Origin: Chenopodium formosanum
Lineage: Eukaryota; Streptophyta; Magnoliopsida; Caryophyllales; Amaranthaceae
Direction: 5' to 3'
Assembly: GCA_024500155.1 (NCBI GenBank)
Contig: CM044877.1
Location: 12,467,501-12,531,500, forward strand
DNA: 64,000 nucleotides
The translations under genes and the position numbers were made by a program. A model generated the notes under the pieces. The model worked only from the letters and a program-made list of their open reading frames with translations, made no database searches and was not told where the DNA came from. Of this stretch, positions 34,640 to 46,650 are shown one piece after another (positions within the stretch are counted from its first letter, which is position 1; every line of letters begins with the position of its first letter).

Positions 34640-37389
34640 GACGATGCAACTATTAATGGAGTTTGGGACAGTGATGAAGAAGATGTCTATCTAAAAGACA
34701 TAGTAGGATCTCCACCTTCTGTGTCGTACGCCATGGATGACTTTTGGGCCGAAGAAGACTCATCGATAGACGTCCTCACAAGATCTGGGAGAATGCACCC
34801 TCCCGTTTCAACACAACCTATGCCGACCACACAACAAGTTCCCATACCTATCATTGAAGACAATGATATTGTTAAGCAGTTCAAGAAGACAAAAGTTGAG
34901 ATGAACGTATGGAAACTTTTGGCGACATCTCGAGAACATAGGTTGGCTGTAATGAACGCCTTGGATAAAATTGGAATAGGTTTTGACACTACTCCTGAGG
35001 GTTTAGCCAACTTCCTCATAATTGATCTTCCTAGTCCAATTAATTTGATCACCTTTTTCTGACAAGGATTTACCTCCAGAAGGTGACAAACATTACAAGG
35101 CATTAAATCTCACAGTAGTTTGCAAGAGAATGAATGTTCCTATGACTTTTGTAGACAATGGATCGGCCATCAACGTCTGTCCACTTTGAACTGCGAGAAT
35201 GCTAGGCATAAGGGATGAAGATTTAACTCCGTCTACTTAAGGAATAAGGGCCTACGACAACACTCGACGTCAAGCTCTTGGTAAAATTACCCTGAACGTA
35301 ACGACAGGAGAAATAAAACATGCTACTACTTTCCAAGTTGTAGACCTTAAAGCTTCGTTCAACTTACTGTTGGGGCGCCCTTGGCTTCATGACCTAAAGA
35401 CCGTACCCTCATCTCTCCACCAACAAGTAAAAGCTATAGTTGGGGGAATTCCTATCACCATCGATGCTTCGTCTATGAGGATCAAGTCTATAGAAAATCC
35501 AATCATTAATGTGGAGCACAACGAGGATGATGAAGACTTATGGGGCTTTAACGAAGAAGTCTCCTTAATCCAGGAGGATGAAAGGACCCCTCTTTTCCAT
35601 GACCCTCATTCCAACATGATCGTGAATGCTATGCTGAAGAAACAAGGACATTTTCCTGGGATGACCCTAGGAAAGAAGAAAGGAATAGCAAAGTCGCTGG
35701 AGTCACCTGGCCTCCCTAAGTTAGACACTTTCGGAGTTGGTTTCGAACTGACTCGGAAAGATCTCAAGCGAGCCCAGGAAAAGTCAAAGGCACGTAGAGA
35801 CGCTCGCATTCAAAAGAAAGCAATCCCAATAGATCAGTACCCTCTTACACTTAATGGTCAATTCATAAAAGAAGGAGAGGACTATCCATGCCATGAATTT
35901 CCCAAGCCATCTGTTGTAAACAGCATAAGGCAACCGGGTTTTGAGATTTTCTTGGATTGTTATTTCACACACGAAATCCCAAATCCTGCCCACAAGGAGA
36001 AAGCACCCCCATGCTTTGACTTTAACGTCATGGGATTATTATTTAGGCGAGAAAAGAATGAGCCAACTTACAGAGAAGACAACTCTTTGCTCATTCAAAC
36101 AGTCTTACAAAGCGAAAACTTCGATCCCTTAAAGCTAATCACTCCAGCCAAAGGATCACTACAAGGATGGCGCAAGACTATCAAGGTGACTACTCCAAAA
36201 GGAAGAAAAATATCCATCACAACAGCGCAAGGACCGATGTTTGAAGAGTCGTCTGAGTTAGAGTCTGAGTCGGAGTCCCTCCCTATAGAGTCTTCTAGGT
36301 CTTTAGTAGTAGCACCTCCTCTTCCTATTTCTTTTCCTAGAATACTTAGTGATCAAGTCCCTAAGGACATATCACTCTTTGATGTAATGATCTCAGAGTA
36401 TAATGATATTTCTCCTTCTCCTTATTTCTTGTTTTCTTCTCTAACCCAAGATGACGAGCATTTCTTAACTAACAATGAAAAAGACAAAGAACTTATTAAA
36501 GCAATGGAAACACTCGAAAAGAAAACACCGATAATTGAAGAAACTGAAACGGTTGATGTCTCAAATGATTCAACCAATAAAAGAGAAGTTAAAATCGGAT
36601 TAACACTAAATGAACAAGAAAGAACCGATTTAATTAACTTACTTAAAGAATTTATCAATGTATTTGCTTGGTCATACGAGGATATGCCAGGCATTAATAG
36701 AGAAATAGCTCAACACACTATACTACTAATTCCAGGAATGAAACTCGTAAAACAAAAGTTCCGTCGAATGAAACCCGACGTAGCTCTTAAAATAAGAGAA
36801 GAAGTTCAAAAACAAATAACTGCAGGTTTCATCAAGGTATCCAAATACCCCGAATGGGTTGCCAACCGTCTTCCCAGTTCCGAAGAAAGACGAAAGGGTA
36901 AGAATGTGTGTCGACTTTCGAGATCTAATAAGGCAATTCCAAAGGACGACTTCCCTTTGCCACACATCGATATTCTGGCAGTTAACACGGTAAATCACGC
37001 ACTCCTCTCGTTCATGGATGGGTATGCAGGTTACAACCTGATTCTCATGGCAGAAGAAGACATGGATAAAAACAACTTTTATAACACCATGGGGCACTTA
37101 CTGCTACACGGTGATGCCATTCGGGTTGAAAAACGCGGGTGCTACTTACCAACGCGCAACAACTTCCTTACTCCATGACATGATGCATAAAGAAGTCGAG
37201 GTATATGTCGACGACATGATTGTGAAATCAAAAGACCGTCCAGGCCATCAAGTAGCCTTAAGGAAATTTTTCAAAAGGCTAAGAATATATAATATGAGGG
37301 TGAATCCAGCTAAGTGTGCTCTTAGAGTCACATCAGGTAAGCTTTTGGGTTATGTCATAAGCTCTCGAGGAATAGAGATAGATCCAACC
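34640..37389 (+). pseudogene. pol: Pol of element W: protease, G-patch, partial RT
   Basis: An aspartic protease site is read at 35154-35162 (FVDNGSAINVCPL), ending in GRPWLH. A G-patch-like segment lies near 35620-35700 (GHFPGMTLGKKKGI). RT begins near 36610 (EQERTDLINLLKEF, MPGINREIAQHTI), with MKPDVALKIREEVQKQITAG, compensated frame changes around 36870-36950, and MPFGLKNAGATYQRATTSL followed by the catalytic YVDD (37204-37215). Breaks include a frame change near 35060, two stops in the protease (after VCPL and near 35237) and one near 37110. RT homology ends abruptly after GIEIDPT, where the sequence becomes antisense PMD intron. RNase H and integrase are absent. Confidence 0.88.
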
Positions 37390-39087
37390 GCATATACTCG
37401 AGTCTGGTGGCGAGGAATCGACCGCTCTACGAAGCGCTCGTCCTCTGGAGCTGGAGGAATCATCTCCTCGATCGGCCCGTATGTCCCCTGGTAATGGATG
37501 GACATACGGGATGGCAGGAACTTAGCAGCATTGTCCTGATAAAGCAAAAAACCAAGTCAGTAAAGCATTACTTGGGGGCTATTTAACGGAAAGTAAAACC
37601 TGAAAAATCTTACCCTCACATCCTCAGCCGGTACATGGGCTGGAGCTAACAACGGTAGTAGCTCCTCAGCATAGCACCGCCCGGGGATCGCGTAAGACCG
37701 CCAAGGGGTGCCAGCTCCCTCGGACATGCTCAACAACCTCGTAGCGTTGAACATGTGACGTGGTGAAGGAGCAGGAATGACAAAAACATCAGAGTAATGC
37801 TATCTAGAAACCCTCTCTCCCAAGTATGCGATCGCTCCATAAGTCCCCAAGAAATAGCGACGCTCAACAAAGTACTGTGCGGCTAACCCAGGGACTACCA
37901 AGCCGACCCACGGCCGGTACACCACCTCAGGCCCCTACAAAGAGCATCAATCAGGCGAGAGTTTACCCAAAGCATCACAAAGAGGCAAATAAGAAGAAAT
38001 CGTACCGCGATAATCCAGTCGCGGACATATGTAGTGGACATCCCCACGCGGCGGCTGCCCCAAGAAGCACTCACTGGAAATCCGCGCGGGGACGGTCTCG
38101 CCGGCGCAGCAGAAGGGAAATACTCGTAGAACCAGATCTACAAGTAGTTAAAATTATAAGCAAGTGCTAGCTAAAATGTAGAGCTAAACTCTATAGGGAA
38201 TACTGTTTACCTCTACGACCCTCCAAAAGGCGGACAAAGCAACATTCGTCCCAAAGGACCGGTGTCGACACGAGTCCCTCAGTGCACGAATGAAGTCAAC
38301 GTAGGCCAAGCTGGCCCTGCCATAAGTCCCGATCCGGTGTAGATTGCGGACAGCGGGAAGGTAGTAAAGCGTAGTAAAGCAACACCCTACTACCCTTGTC
38401 AGGGGAGAATGTCCCTGACAACAACATTAGCGCAAAGATGCGCACCCGCTGCTCTCGGGTGGTCGCATCATCATCGAAAGCCGCTGCCAGCGTCGAGCGG
38501 CGAATCCCCCTGGCACTGAACTGAGACGACTCGACCTCAGCTCGGGCCCGAATAGTGATCGGCCCCAACAGCTCCTCGACCTTGGGAGAAAAGACGTCGA
38601 TTCCATTGTCGAACGGCAATGGCATAGAGCTGAACTCCAGTCCTGTGATGAGACTGAAGTCCGTAGGAGTGACCATCATTTCACCCCAAGGAAAGTGGAA
38701 AGTGTTGGTGGTGTCCCAGAAGAACTCCACCAAAGCACGCACTGCGTGGTAACCCCCGCTGGAGGCAATCATCGCCTCGGAGGTCTCAAACAAAGCAGCA
38801 AGTCCACAAGACTCCCATAGGAGTCTCGTCTCAAGGTCCCTGGCGATGTACATCTTGTACAAATCGCCCAATCCATCACAGCCAGAACCGTGATAGCGCG
38901 TCCTATCGACCGTGATTCCCCGTCTCACCCTCTCAGAAATGTGGTGGACGGGGGCAAAGAATAGGGTCCGCTCATCCCACTCAGGGAGTCGACCAAGCGA
39001 AGTGGATGGTGTAGCCTCGTCCTCTACGGGCTCATGCTCCCGTCGAGTGTTTCGGGACCGTGAACCAGAGCCTCGCTGTCTAGCCAT
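37390..39087 (-). pseudogene. PMD (aminotransferase-like plant mobile domain) gene of W
   Basis: Exons on the minus strand are 38211-39087, 38006-38137, 37614-37934 and 37390-37535. The start MARQRGSGSRSRNTRREHEP follows a 5' UTR intron (39089-39561) whose AG is two bases before the ATG. Domain hallmarks are FFWDTTNTFHFPWGEMMVTP and DFSLITGLEF in exon 1, WFYEYFP in exon 2, and RYFLGTYGAIAYLGERV in exon 3. A 10-bp tandem duplication (near 38360-38380) shifts the frame in exon 1, and exon 3 has a stop after ERVSR. The last two exons seen in X are lost at the fusion with RT. PMD proteins include Arabidopsis MAIN and MAIL1 and many transposon-borne copies; biochemical activity is unknown. Confidence 0.8.
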
Positions 39088-39135
39088 GCTACATTGTGCA
39101 GAATCATCATAAATTAAAGTTCTATAGTATCTAAG

Positions 39136-39163
39136 GTTCGCCTAGCCGCATGATACTATGTTC
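39136..39163 (-). other. Conserved block in PMD 5' UTR intron, W
   Basis: GAACATAGTATCATGCGGCT plus AGGCGAAC on the minus strand, about 50 bases before the ATG. Near-identical blocks occur at 43593-43621 (X) and 56360-56388 (Y). Confidence 0.7.
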
Positions 39164-39712
39164 ACAAAAAAAAAAGTGTACGTAGTACTAAAACAGAGCA
39201 CAAATTCAAATTGAGCATATACGGAATTTTTCAAGCAATCAAACAATTTCTTGCAATACTATAGTAATTATTGTGACAAATTGGACAAGAATTGCTAGCA
39301 AAAACATCAAGAACGGGTCACATTTTTCTTCACGACCTTAAGAGGTCCAACAATGGTAAATTGCTCATTTCTTCACCAAATTGAGTCAAACAAGTCTCAA
39401 ATTACTCCCAAGGAAATATATAAACATAATTAAGCAATTTCATGGCATAAAATTTGATAAACAAAGTGAATTAAGCATTCCAAACTTCGAATTTACATGA
39501 AATTCGTGAATAAACATGTCAAAAAATCATAAAAACCGATGTGAGTTTGAAGAAAACTTACATAGATCGAGAAAATGGATGAAAAGAGATTTAATTTGCA
39601 ACAAATTTGAGTGAATTTGGTTGAGAAACAAGTGAGAACCAAGTAATTGAAGTTCTGCAGTTTTTCGAGCAAATACGGCGAAGCAAAACAGTGAAAATGA
39701 AGAAGAAAGGGG

Positions 39713-39800
39713 TATTTAAGGAAAACCCCGTGCTAGCGCCAAGCGCTAGGCTTTGGCATTAAAAATCAGGCTTGGAGCCTGACACCAATCCTAGCTCCTG
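39713..39800 (-). promoter_or_regulatory. W PMD promoter: TTAAATA box with GGCGCT words upstream
   Basis: On the minus strand CTTAAATACC (39713-39720) is preceded about 15 bases earlier by TAGCGCTTGGCGCTAGCA and TTAGCGCCAGG words (39730-39800). The same arrangement is found at X 42941-43048. Confidence 0.55.
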
Positions 39801-39941
39801 GCGCTAAGGTTGTTTATGTGGCGTTGACGTTATTTTAGCGGCACCAGGACACTGAGCCGCTCAGTGAGGTTGTTCTACCCTTTTTGCAATATATTTTGGG
39901 TTTCTTGGTACGCCAGTTAGCCCCTCTAAGCAATTTGACAC

Positions 39942-41947
39942 TATAGGGAATAATTTCAAGCCTTTAAATCTCACTAGCTTGAACCCCACTGTGATCATAC
40001 ACAAGTACGGTGGCGTCCAAAAGGGAAAAAGATAAAGCAAAAGAGTCGCCAACAAGTTTTTAAGGAACTTGTAAACTGTTCATAGGATGAAGGTTACACC
40101 CCTTAACGATCCAAGAGATCGTCAACTCCATAAGGTCATGAACCAAATAAGGGTTCGGAGATGAAGGTACAAATCCAACCTAAAAGAGATTAAATCTGCC
40201 CTTATAATAGGCCTCTACTTTATTCTGCTCGTATTCATGTGCGCTTTCTTACTAACATACAAGCAATAGGATTAACCCTAAACCTGTTTATCTGTGTTGG
40301 TTGAATATTAATGCACAAATAAACTATTGTTGGAGATCACTTGAATTATAATTACATTAACCCTAACAAGATTATTAATTATCTTATTAAGCGCCATTAC
40401 AAGTACCAATTCCCTTTAAACATGCATAAAGGTGATCAAGCAATAACAATAACATATCAAGCAACATAATAAATAATCAATATAATGAATAATAATTATA
40501 ATAATCATAACAATAATAATAATCATCATAATCATAACAATTATAACAATAATCATGTTCATGTTAATATTAAAGCATAATGATAATAGCAAGATCCTAG
40601 GCATGATACTAACAAGATTAATAACAAACCCTAGCATGTCACTAAGCAATAAAAATCAAGTCTTTAACCCTAACATGATACTAACAATCATAAATATTAT
40701 GAAGAGAATAAAAGACATCATAGCAATCATATTTAATATTATAAATAACCTAGACATGATACTAGGAATATCATAATAACAATATAAGCATGATTTCTAC
40801 ATCATAATATCAATTAAAACCATTAAAGCACTTACTTTGATGCCTCGTACCTCTTTCTAATAACAAAATACACACGTTAGTAACTTCAAGGAAAATAATA
40901 AACAAAACAATTAAATTAAATAATTGAAAGAGAGATTTTGGACCAAAGCCTCAGAAATTAAAACCTTTCACGTCTAGGGCGAAGGCAACTTCGAATATGG
41001 CTAGGTGTTTCTTGATCTTGTGAATGCGGAATTTTGTATGAGAAAGCAAAGTAAAAAAGAATTGAATGATGAAGAGAGATGAATGATTAAGAGATTTAAA
41101 GAATTAATTATTGTTGATGAAATCTTGCGAATGAGGAGAATTGGTGAATGATAGATGTAGATGAATGAAAACGGAATTTTTGATACGATATTTATAGAGA
41201 AAATCAGCCAAAAAAGATAATTTAACAAAACAGAGTCTGACGCTCAGGAAACAGAGCTGGCGCCAACCCTGGCTAGCTGGTCCCCAGGCACCAATGGCTA
41301 GCGCCAGGCGCCAATGGCTAGCGCCTGGCGCCAAGCCTGGTTCCAGGCGCCAAGGCCTGGGGTTGGACGCCAAGCTTGATTTTGACGCGTTTTTGAAAAT
41401 CTGATAAATTTATTGTCCTGGAGGATAAAATAATATAATTTCTTCGAAAATGCTATTTGATTTTGATTAAAACTCTGAAAAGTCAACAAAGTCAACTTAT
41501 CAATGCTAATTGAATTAGGAATGAAAAGAACCTTCTAGAAGATTCTAGAACACTAAAATCATTCCTAATTGCATTAGGAATGATAAATCATATTAGGCCC
41601 TCCCCTAGATCATTGGGCCGCACATAAAGCTCAAACCGGGCCCAGTTTAGTAAATTGGCCATAACTTCCTCAATATTCATCGAAATTGGGTTTATAATAT
41701 ATAATTGGAAAGGTCTTTGCAAGCCCCATCCAACTACACCATTATTGGACCCATATCATGGACCAACCAAACTGGATTGACTCTTTTCTTAAAATAAAGT
41801 TTTCAAAAATAGAGAGAAGAGAAAAGAAAATAAAAACTTTCCGCAACACTAGACTTTTCCATACTTTCGTTTCATTCGATTATGGTTCAACGTGAAAGGT
41901 ACTCATCACTGGGTTTGGTTTTGGGGAGACACAAATGGGTGTCTAGA
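39942..41947 (-). repeat. LTR4, 3' LTR of element X
   Basis: Reading the minus strand it runs from TCTAGACACCC (TGTAGACACCC in sister LTRs) to ATTCCCTATA (CCCTACA in sisters), 2006 bases. It contains a TGGCGCCA cluster (41238-41370), a TATA box 42 bases further (TATAAATA, 41189-41196 inverted) and TAGTATCATG words at 40600-40770. The LTR end abuts antisense PMD leader sequence of W, the insertion boundary. Confidence 0.87.
41238..41370. promoter_or_regulatory. TGGCGCCA palindrome cluster upstream of LTR4 TATA
   Basis: Four perfect GGCGCC hexamers lie in CTGGCGCCAAC, CAGGCGCCAATGG, CTGGCGCCAAGC and CAGGCGCCAAGG, plus AGCGCCAGG half-words. Confidence 0.75.
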
Positions 41948-42841
41948 GAAGCCCCCACTTTGACTGAGTTTGGAGAAACGCAAGTTTCGAAAACAAAAGT
42001 CAAAGTATCGATAGGGACGGAGAATGATTCAGAACATTCTGCGATCCTAGATCACTCTTGTAACGCCGATACCTGCAAAACTAGCGTTAGTTAAACAGAT
42101 AAAAGAGTTAAGAAACGTGTATATTGCACCGTCGAGCACACATCTTCGAAAGTAACCGATTGTTTTGATGACCTCCTGCAAGCTAGAGAATGTCATCCCG
42201 CTTGAAAACCGCTACGCCTATAACTACTTCCAAATTAGAAGATTGCTTTGCCTGAAACTATCCTCTCCGCAATGATAATATTCCACATCCTAGGGAACAT
42301 TATCGAAGATTATTTCTCTTGAAACAATCCTCATCCGCATTGACAATATTCCACATCCTAGGGAATATCATCGAAGATTATTTCTCTTCAAATAATCCTC
42401 AGCTGCATTGACAATATTTTACATCCTAGGGAATATTATCGAAGATTATTTCGCTTGAAATAATCCTCATGTTGTTCGTGACAACTCTCCGCAAGCTAAG
42501 ATATCTTCTCTTGAAGTCATCCTCTTTTGATGCGGTAATTTTTCAAAGGAAATTACCGAAGATCCACGCCTGTCGATCTTTAAAAGTTCGCCTAAACTTT
42601 GCCTCCGCTATGCCTGTACGTCGGCGCTCTTTTGCTTTGAACCTGTATGTTGGTGCTCTTTGCTTTTGAACCTATATGTCGGTGCCCTTTGCTCTTGAAC
42701 CTATATGTCGGTGCCCTTTGCTCTTGAACCTATATGTCGGTGCCCTTTGCTAATGAGCCAATGCTTAGGCGCTTTAAGCTAAGTGAGACGATCTCTTATC
42801 AGGTCGATCACTTTATGTAATCAAGCCGATTACTTAAATCA
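41948..42841. repeat. X 3' non-coding region with polypurine tract and tandem repeats
   Basis: At 41948-41964 the minus strand reads TCAAAGTGGGGGCTTC directly before the LTR, a polypurine tract. Toward pol lie a 68-bp tandem repeat (about 42240-42470, three full units with TCGAAGATTATTTC) and a 29-bp repeat (about 42630-42750, unit containing ATATGTCGGTGCCCTTTGCT). Family knowledge: hypervariable tandem repeats are typical of the 3' untranslated part of Tat/Ogre elements. Confidence 0.8.
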
Positions 42842-42940
42842 TGTCAAATTGCTTAGAGGGGCTAACTAGCGTACCAAGGAACCTAAAATATGTTGTAGAA
42901 GGATAACACAACCTCAACAGGTGGCTGGGTGCTTTGGCGT

Positions 42941-43048
42941 CGCTGAAAAACCATCAGCGCCAGCAATTTGGAGTTAGCGCCAGGCGCCAAGCCCAACTTG
43001 TGACGCCAATGCCTAGGGACTGGCGCCAGCACGGGATTCTCTTTAAAT
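42941..43048 (+). promoter_or_regulatory. X PMD promoter: TGGCGCCA cluster and TTTAAAT box
   Basis: ATCAGCGCCAG, TTAGCGCCAGGCGCCAAG, GTGACGCCAATG and CTGGCGCCAGC end about 12 bases before CTTTAAATGCCC (43041). A CT-rich leader follows, then a 5' UTR intron (43202-43667) beginning GTAAGT and ending TAG. Confidence 0.65.
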
Positions 43049-43592
43049 GCCCGTTTTCACTTCATTTCTTTTCTCTGTTCGTCGCGAAAACTGCTCGAGG
43101 AAACCGAAAGCTTCAATTGCTCATTGCTTGCTCGTTTTTCAATCGAATTCGCTCAAATTTGTTGCAAATCAAAGCTCTTCTCATCTATTTTCCCGATCTA
43201 TGTAAGTTTTCCTCAAACTCACATTAGTTTTTATGAATTCTTGGCATGAATATTCACGTATTATGAAAATTCAAATTCTATGATGCTCAATTTGCTTTGT
43301 TTGTCAAGTTTTATGCCATGAAATTGCTTGTTTATGTTTATATATTGCCTTGGGAGTAATTTGAGACTTGGTTGACTCAATTTGGTGAAGAAATGAGCAA
43401 TCTGCCATTGTTGGACCTCTTAAGGTCGTGAAGAACAATGTGACTCGTTCTTGACATTTTTGCTAGCAATTCTTGTTCAATTTGTCACAATAATCACTAT
43501 AGTGTTGCAAGAAATTGTTTAATTGCTTGAAAAAATGTTGTCATGCTCAATTTGAATTTGCTCTGTTTTAGTACTACGTACTCTGTTTTTGC

Positions 43593-43621
43593 GAACATAG
43601 TATCATGCGGCTAGGCGAACT
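43593..43621 (+). other. Conserved block in PMD 5' UTR intron, X
   Basis: GAACATAGTATCATGCGGCT plus AGGCGAACT, about 50 bases before the ATG at 43669; compare W and Y. Confidence 0.7.
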
Positions 43622-43668
43622 TTAGATATTATAGAACCTTAATTTATGATGATTCTGCACAATGTAGC

Positions 43669-45985
43669 ATGGCTAGACAACGAGGCTCAGGTTCACGGTC
43701 CCGAAACACTAGACGGGAGCATGAGCCTGTGGAGGACGATGCCACACCGTCCACTTCGCTTGGTCGTCTTCCGGAGTGGGAGGATCATAATCTGTTCTTT
43801 GCCCCTGTCCACCACATTTCTGAGAGGGTGAGACGGGGTACCGAGCCCGGGAGGACACGGCATCACGGCTTTGGCTGTGACGGTCTAGGCGACTTGTACA
43901 GGATGCACATCGCCAGGGACCTTGAGACGAGACTCCTATGGGAGTCTTGTGGGCTAGTTACTCTGTTTGAGACCTCCGAGGCTATGGTCGCCTCCAGCGG
44001 GGGTCATCACGTAGTGCTCGCTTCGGTGGAGTTCTTCTGGGATACCACCAACACCTTCCATTTCCCCTGGGGCGAGATGATGGTCACCCCTACAGACTTC
44101 AGTCTCATCACAGGACTGGAGTTCACTTCTCTGCCACTACCGTTTGACGGTGGGATCGACGTCTTTTCTTCAGAGGTCGAGAAGTTGTTGGGGCCGATTT
44201 CTATTCGGGCCCGAGCTGAGGTCGAGACGACTCAGTTCAGTGCTAGAGGGCTTCGCCGCTCGACGCTGGCAGCGACTCTTGATGACGATGCAACCACCCG
44301 AGAGCAGCGGGTGCGCATCTTTGTGCTGATGTTGTTGTCAGGGACATTCTCCCCTTACAAGGGTAGTAGGGCATTACTTTACTACCTCCCTACTGTCCGT
44401 GATCTCCAGCGGATCGGGACTTATGACTAGGCCAACTTGGCCTATGCTGATTTCGTTTGTGCGCTGAGGGACTCGTGTCGTCACCGGTCCTTTAGGAAGA
44501 ACGTTGCTTTGTCCGCTTTTTGGAAGGTCGTAGAGGTAAACATCATTCTCTATAAAGTTTAGCCCTACATTAGTTAGCATTTATTCACACTTTTAACTCT
44601 TTGTAGATCTGGTTCTACGAGTACTTTCCTTCTGTTGCGCCGCAGAGACCATCGCCGAGGGGATTTCCAGTGAGCGCCTCTTGGGGCGGCCACCACGTGG
44701 ACATGTCTACTGCACGTGTCTGGAGCTGGATCATCTCGGTATGACTTTTAGTGTTTATCTTGATTTTCGCGGTGCTTTAGATATATTCTTGTCTGATTGA
44801 TGCTTTCTATAGGGACCTGAGGTGGTATACCGACCGTGGGGCGGTTGGACAGGCCCTGGATTAGCCGCACAGTACTCTGCGAGCGTCGCTATTTTCTGGG
44901 GACCTATGGAGCGGTCACGTACTTAGGAGAGAGAGTCGCTAGACAACACTCTTCTGATGTCTTCGTCGTTCCTGCTCCCCCACCACGTCACATGTTCGAC
45001 GAGGCACGGTTGTTGAGCATGGCTGAGGGAGCTGGTACCCTTTGGCGGTCCCATGTGATCCTCGGGCGGTGTTATGCTGAGGAGCTACTACCTCTATTAG
45101 CTCCAGCCCCTGTACCGACTGAGGATGTGAAGGTAAGATTCTTAGCTTTTATTTTTCGCTAAGTAGCCCCCAAGTAATACTTTACTGATTCTTTCTATTT
45201 TATCAGGATGGTGCTATTGAGTTTGTACCGCCCCGTATGTCCATCCACTACCAGGGGATGTACGGGCCGATTGAGGAGATGATTCCTCCATCTCCCGAGG
45301 GCGAGCGCTTCGTAGAGCGGTCGATTCCTCGCCACTAGACTAGGGTAATCCTAGTTTTAATTCAAATTTTTTGTGTTCATTTATCATGCATTTTCACTGA
45401 CTTATTTTTCTGACAGTTTTCACGCGAGGTGGTTTCAGTTATGGCACAATGCATAGATGCCTTCCGGAGCCAGCTCGTCCGGATGAGGAACGCGGCCACC
45501 TATCGTCGGGATGACGTTGTCCGAGAGGTAACCTTTCTTTACTCATTATTTTTGCATTACTGCTTCAGTTTTACCTTGTTTTCGAGTTAATTCTTTTTGC
45601 AGGGCCAGCCTATCGCTTCTCACACCCGTACAAGACCTGAGGGGCGGAGAGATCCGGCGAGGTCTAGCTTGAGACGTCATTGTACTTCGTCAGGGGGTAG
45701 AGGCGGTCGCTCTGATGCTGCTCGAGCCGACGTTGCTCAGGGCTCGGGATCTTCTTCTGAGGGTGCTCCTGCTGTACCGGTAGGAGAGGCTACCTCGGCT
45801 TTCAGAGGTGGTGGGATGTACGAGGTCGGCTCGTCATCGCAGCAGCCTCCGCGGCCTCAGCCTTAGGTTGATCCTCAGCTTTCAGAGGTGGTGGGAGATG
45901 GTGCTGAAGTTGGAGCTGGTGGAGAGGTTACTCCTCGTACGGCGCAGTTTTATGGCATGATGGGCCTACGTCCTCCGGCACCGTA
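43669..45985 (+). pseudogene. PMD (aminotransferase-like plant mobile domain) gene of X
   Basis: Exons are 43669-44535, 44607-44738, 44813-45132, 45207-45344, 45417-45527 and 45603-45985, with GT..AG introns. Exon 1 carries the domain core (GLGDLYRMHIARDLETRLLW, FFWDTTNTFHFPWGEMMVTP, DFSLITGLEF); exon 2 has WFYEYFP; the last exon encodes an Arg/Ser/Gly-rich tail. TAG stops lie at 44428, 45338 and 45864. The second is CAC TAG ACT where W keeps CAC CAG ACT, and the third is probably also CAG to TAG. A small frame lesion lies early in exon 3. The gene is antisense to pol (48690-52518) of the same element. Role unknown; compare MAIN/MAIL1. Confidence 0.82.
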
Positions 45986-46434
45986 GTTGGTTTCTGTATA
46001 TATATTTTATTTTGACTTTTTATAGAACTTTGCCTTTGACTCATTATTTAGACACATTTTGTATTTTTATGTTATTATGAATATATTTGATTGTTTATTA
46101 TTATGTGTATGTTTGTGTGTGCAAGAAAAGTGTGACAACAATTTTGCGCAAAAATTCCGTCATTTTTATTATTGATGGAGGATATTATCCGACTCTCTCC
46201 CCCAAAAAGAAAAAATAAAAAAGGAAAAGAAACGAATAAAAATGTCGGGTTTTGGAATTTAAAATAAAGTCCAAAAAAAAAAAGAATAATATAAATTAAA
46301 AATAATAGCTATATTTAATTAATTAAGAAAAAAGATAGAAAAGATGTTTAGGAATATTAAACGGAGCCATAAAGTCATTAACCGACTCGAGTTTAATATA
46401 AAAAACGCAAACGGAGCACGCGCGGCTGTCTTGG
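45986..46434. other. Gap between PMD and DUF7745-like genes of X
   Basis: The PMD 3' end (TATATATTTTATTTTG, around 46000), then AT-rich sequence. No gene seen. Confidence 0.5.
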
Positions 46435-46578
46435 TGACCTGGCGCCAGCTGGCGCCACACTATGGCGCGTGGCGCCAATCTCTGGCGGTTGGCGCCAATC
46501 ACGGGTGTTTGAAGCCAATTGACGCTGACTTTGTATTTCATCCTGATTAAAACTCTTCGCAATTTGTGCATAAATAGC
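46435..46578 (+). promoter_or_regulatory. X DUF7745-like promoter: TGGCGCCA cluster and TATA box
   Basis: CTGGCGCCAGCTGGCGCCAC, GTGGCGCCAATC and TTGGCGCCAATC carry four GGCGCC hexamers. The TATA-like CATAAATAGC (46569-46578) follows about 70 bases after the last hexamer, and the ATG at 46651 is about 75 bases beyond it. Confidence 0.7.
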
Positions 46579-46650
46579 CCCCTGCTCAGCCGATTCTTCT
46601 CATAAATCCAGCGAATAAAATTATTCTCTTCTTTAGAAAAAATAATAATC

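Larger units (their letters stand above)
29415..39941 (+). mobile_element. Element W: Tat-lineage Ty3/gypsy, visible left part
   Basis: The order is LTR3, PBS, leader, gag-pol on the plus strand, then an antisense PMD gene. Roughly 6 kb present in X (end of RT, both RNase H domains, integrase, DUF7745-like gene and the 3' end of the PMD gene) is missing at the junction near 37390. At 39941/39942 it is interrupted by minus-strand element X. Its remaining 3' part and 3' LTR should lie beyond the right edge. Confidence 0.8.
37390..39941 (-). repeat. Left arm of a 2.5-kb inverted repeat (PMD cassette)
   Basis: The segment is inverse to 42842-45350 from the leader through exon 4 of the PMD gene. 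The arms belong to two different elements (W and X) that now face each other around LTR4 and the X 3' region (39942-42841). Confidence 0.85.
42842..45350 (+). repeat. Right arm of the 2.5-kb inverted repeat (PMD cassette)
   Basis: It starts TGTCAAATTGCTTAGAGGGG, inverse to CCCCTCTAAGCAATTTGACA at 39921-39940. Similarity runs to the end of PMD exon 4, where the left arm was cut by the W deletion. Confidence 0.85.

Noticed and set aside
38555..39112. Plus-strand frames over the PMD gene of W
   Set aside because: They are shadows of the minus-strand PMD exon 1, which has the domain motifs and splice sites.
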